Positions 32,524 through 32,645 of a stretch of 32,645 nt of DNA are shown here, one piece after another. The position numbers and the translations under genes are program-made. The notes under the pieces were generated by a model. That model was not told where the DNA came from. It did no database searches and saw only the letters and a list, made by a program, of their open reading frames with translations. Origin of the DNA: Clostridiaceae bacterium (lineage in GTDB: Bacteria > Bacillota > Clostridia > Saccharofermentanales > UBA5734); contig JAAYJD010000284.1 of NCBI GenBank assembly GCA_012523135.1, positions 1 through 32,645 on the forward strand. The letters are read 5' to 3'. How positions within the stretch are numbered: the first letter of the stretch is position 1; each line of letters opens with the position of its first letter.

Positions 32524-32645
32524 ATAAAACAGAACACGCAGATTGTATTTCTCGGCACCGGTGCCGCTGACTGGCGCGGACCTGCAGAGAACGGGGAATG
32601 TCGTACGTTTGCGAGCATTCTGGTCGACGGGCATATTCTGCTGGA
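32524..32645 (+). CDS. Metallo-beta-lactamase-fold hydrolase, N-terminal part only
   Basis: The first 40 codons are visible before the window ends. The sequence IVFLGTGAADW followed by CRTFASILVDGHILL is the opening of a clostridial MBL-fold family (strand, GTGAADW loop, second strand leading to the expected DPG). The zinc motif HxHxDH is beyond the edge. No ATG, GTG or TTG stands at the expected place: AAGGGG (32511-32516) is seven bases before an ATA codon at 32524. The nearest in-frame usual start is a TTG at 32476, inside the terminator region and without a binding site. The ATA may be a real rare start or a base error. Confidence 0.65.
   Translation, partial: MKQNTQIVFLGTGAADWRGPAENGECRTFASILVDGHILL

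Noticed and set aside
1-32645. CRISPR arrays, insertion sequences or prophage genes
   Set aside because: No regularly spaced repeats, transposase or phage motifs were seen on either strand.

Overview
The window looks like the chromosome of a GC-rich Firmicute, most likely a Clostridia-class anaerobe. The evidence is the FabK-type fatty acid operon with a FabT-like operator, strong AGGAGG ribosome binding sites, sigma-A style promoters, a TPP riboswitch in front of thiT, a PhoP-type Pho regulon, a clostridial small Smr protein, a VanZ-like protein, and an IMP dehydrogenase of the subtype known from clostridia and trichomonads. No species can be named. No insertion sequence, prophage or CRISPR array is seen. 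Most genes are housekeeping genes.

Layout. Positions 34-207 hold a tRNA-Ser(CGA) on the minus strand with its terminator; its promoter lies at 234-262. Positions 263-4331 (minus) hold a tight run: an M29 aminopeptidase, a membrane protein with a long helical tail resembling ZorA/MotA, and a soluble protein that resembles the EH-signature (ZorC-like) family. fabD (minus) and fabH (plus) diverge from a 160-base control region containing a 13-base palindrome that matches the FabT operator. Positions 5526-13557 hold fabH-fabK-fabG-fabF-accB-fabZ-accC and a fused accD-accA gene, with start/stop overlaps or very short gaps. Together they make malonyl-CoA and elongate fatty acids on ACP; the ACP gene itself is not in the cluster. 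An M24 aminopeptidase P follows.

The middle region carries a TPP riboswitch and thiT (thiamine uptake), then pyrG-guaB (CTP synthesis and the guanine nucleotide branch), greA, lysS, a membrane-anchored degenerate J-domain protein, and on the opposite strand an RsuA/RluB-type pseudouridine synthase. The CTP synthase lacks its glutaminase cysteine.

Positions 23228-30934 form a phosphate regulon: pstS, pstC, pstA, then a small Smr-domain gene with its own promoter, then pstB, phoU and the two-component pair phoP/phoB-phoR. Two arrays of 11-base-spaced TTTACA-like repeats, in front of pstS and pstB, are probable binding sites for the regulator encoded in the same cluster. The right end has a family-4 uracil-DNA glycosylase, a VanZ-like protein, tRNA-Gln(CTG) with promoter and terminator, and the start of a metallo-beta-lactamase-fold gene that runs off the edge.

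The most interesting items are the ZorA-like/EH-like pair without a ZorB or effector, the CTP synthase with Gly in place of the catalytic Cys, the shared fabD/fabH operator, and the two Pho boxes flanking an independently promoted smr gene.
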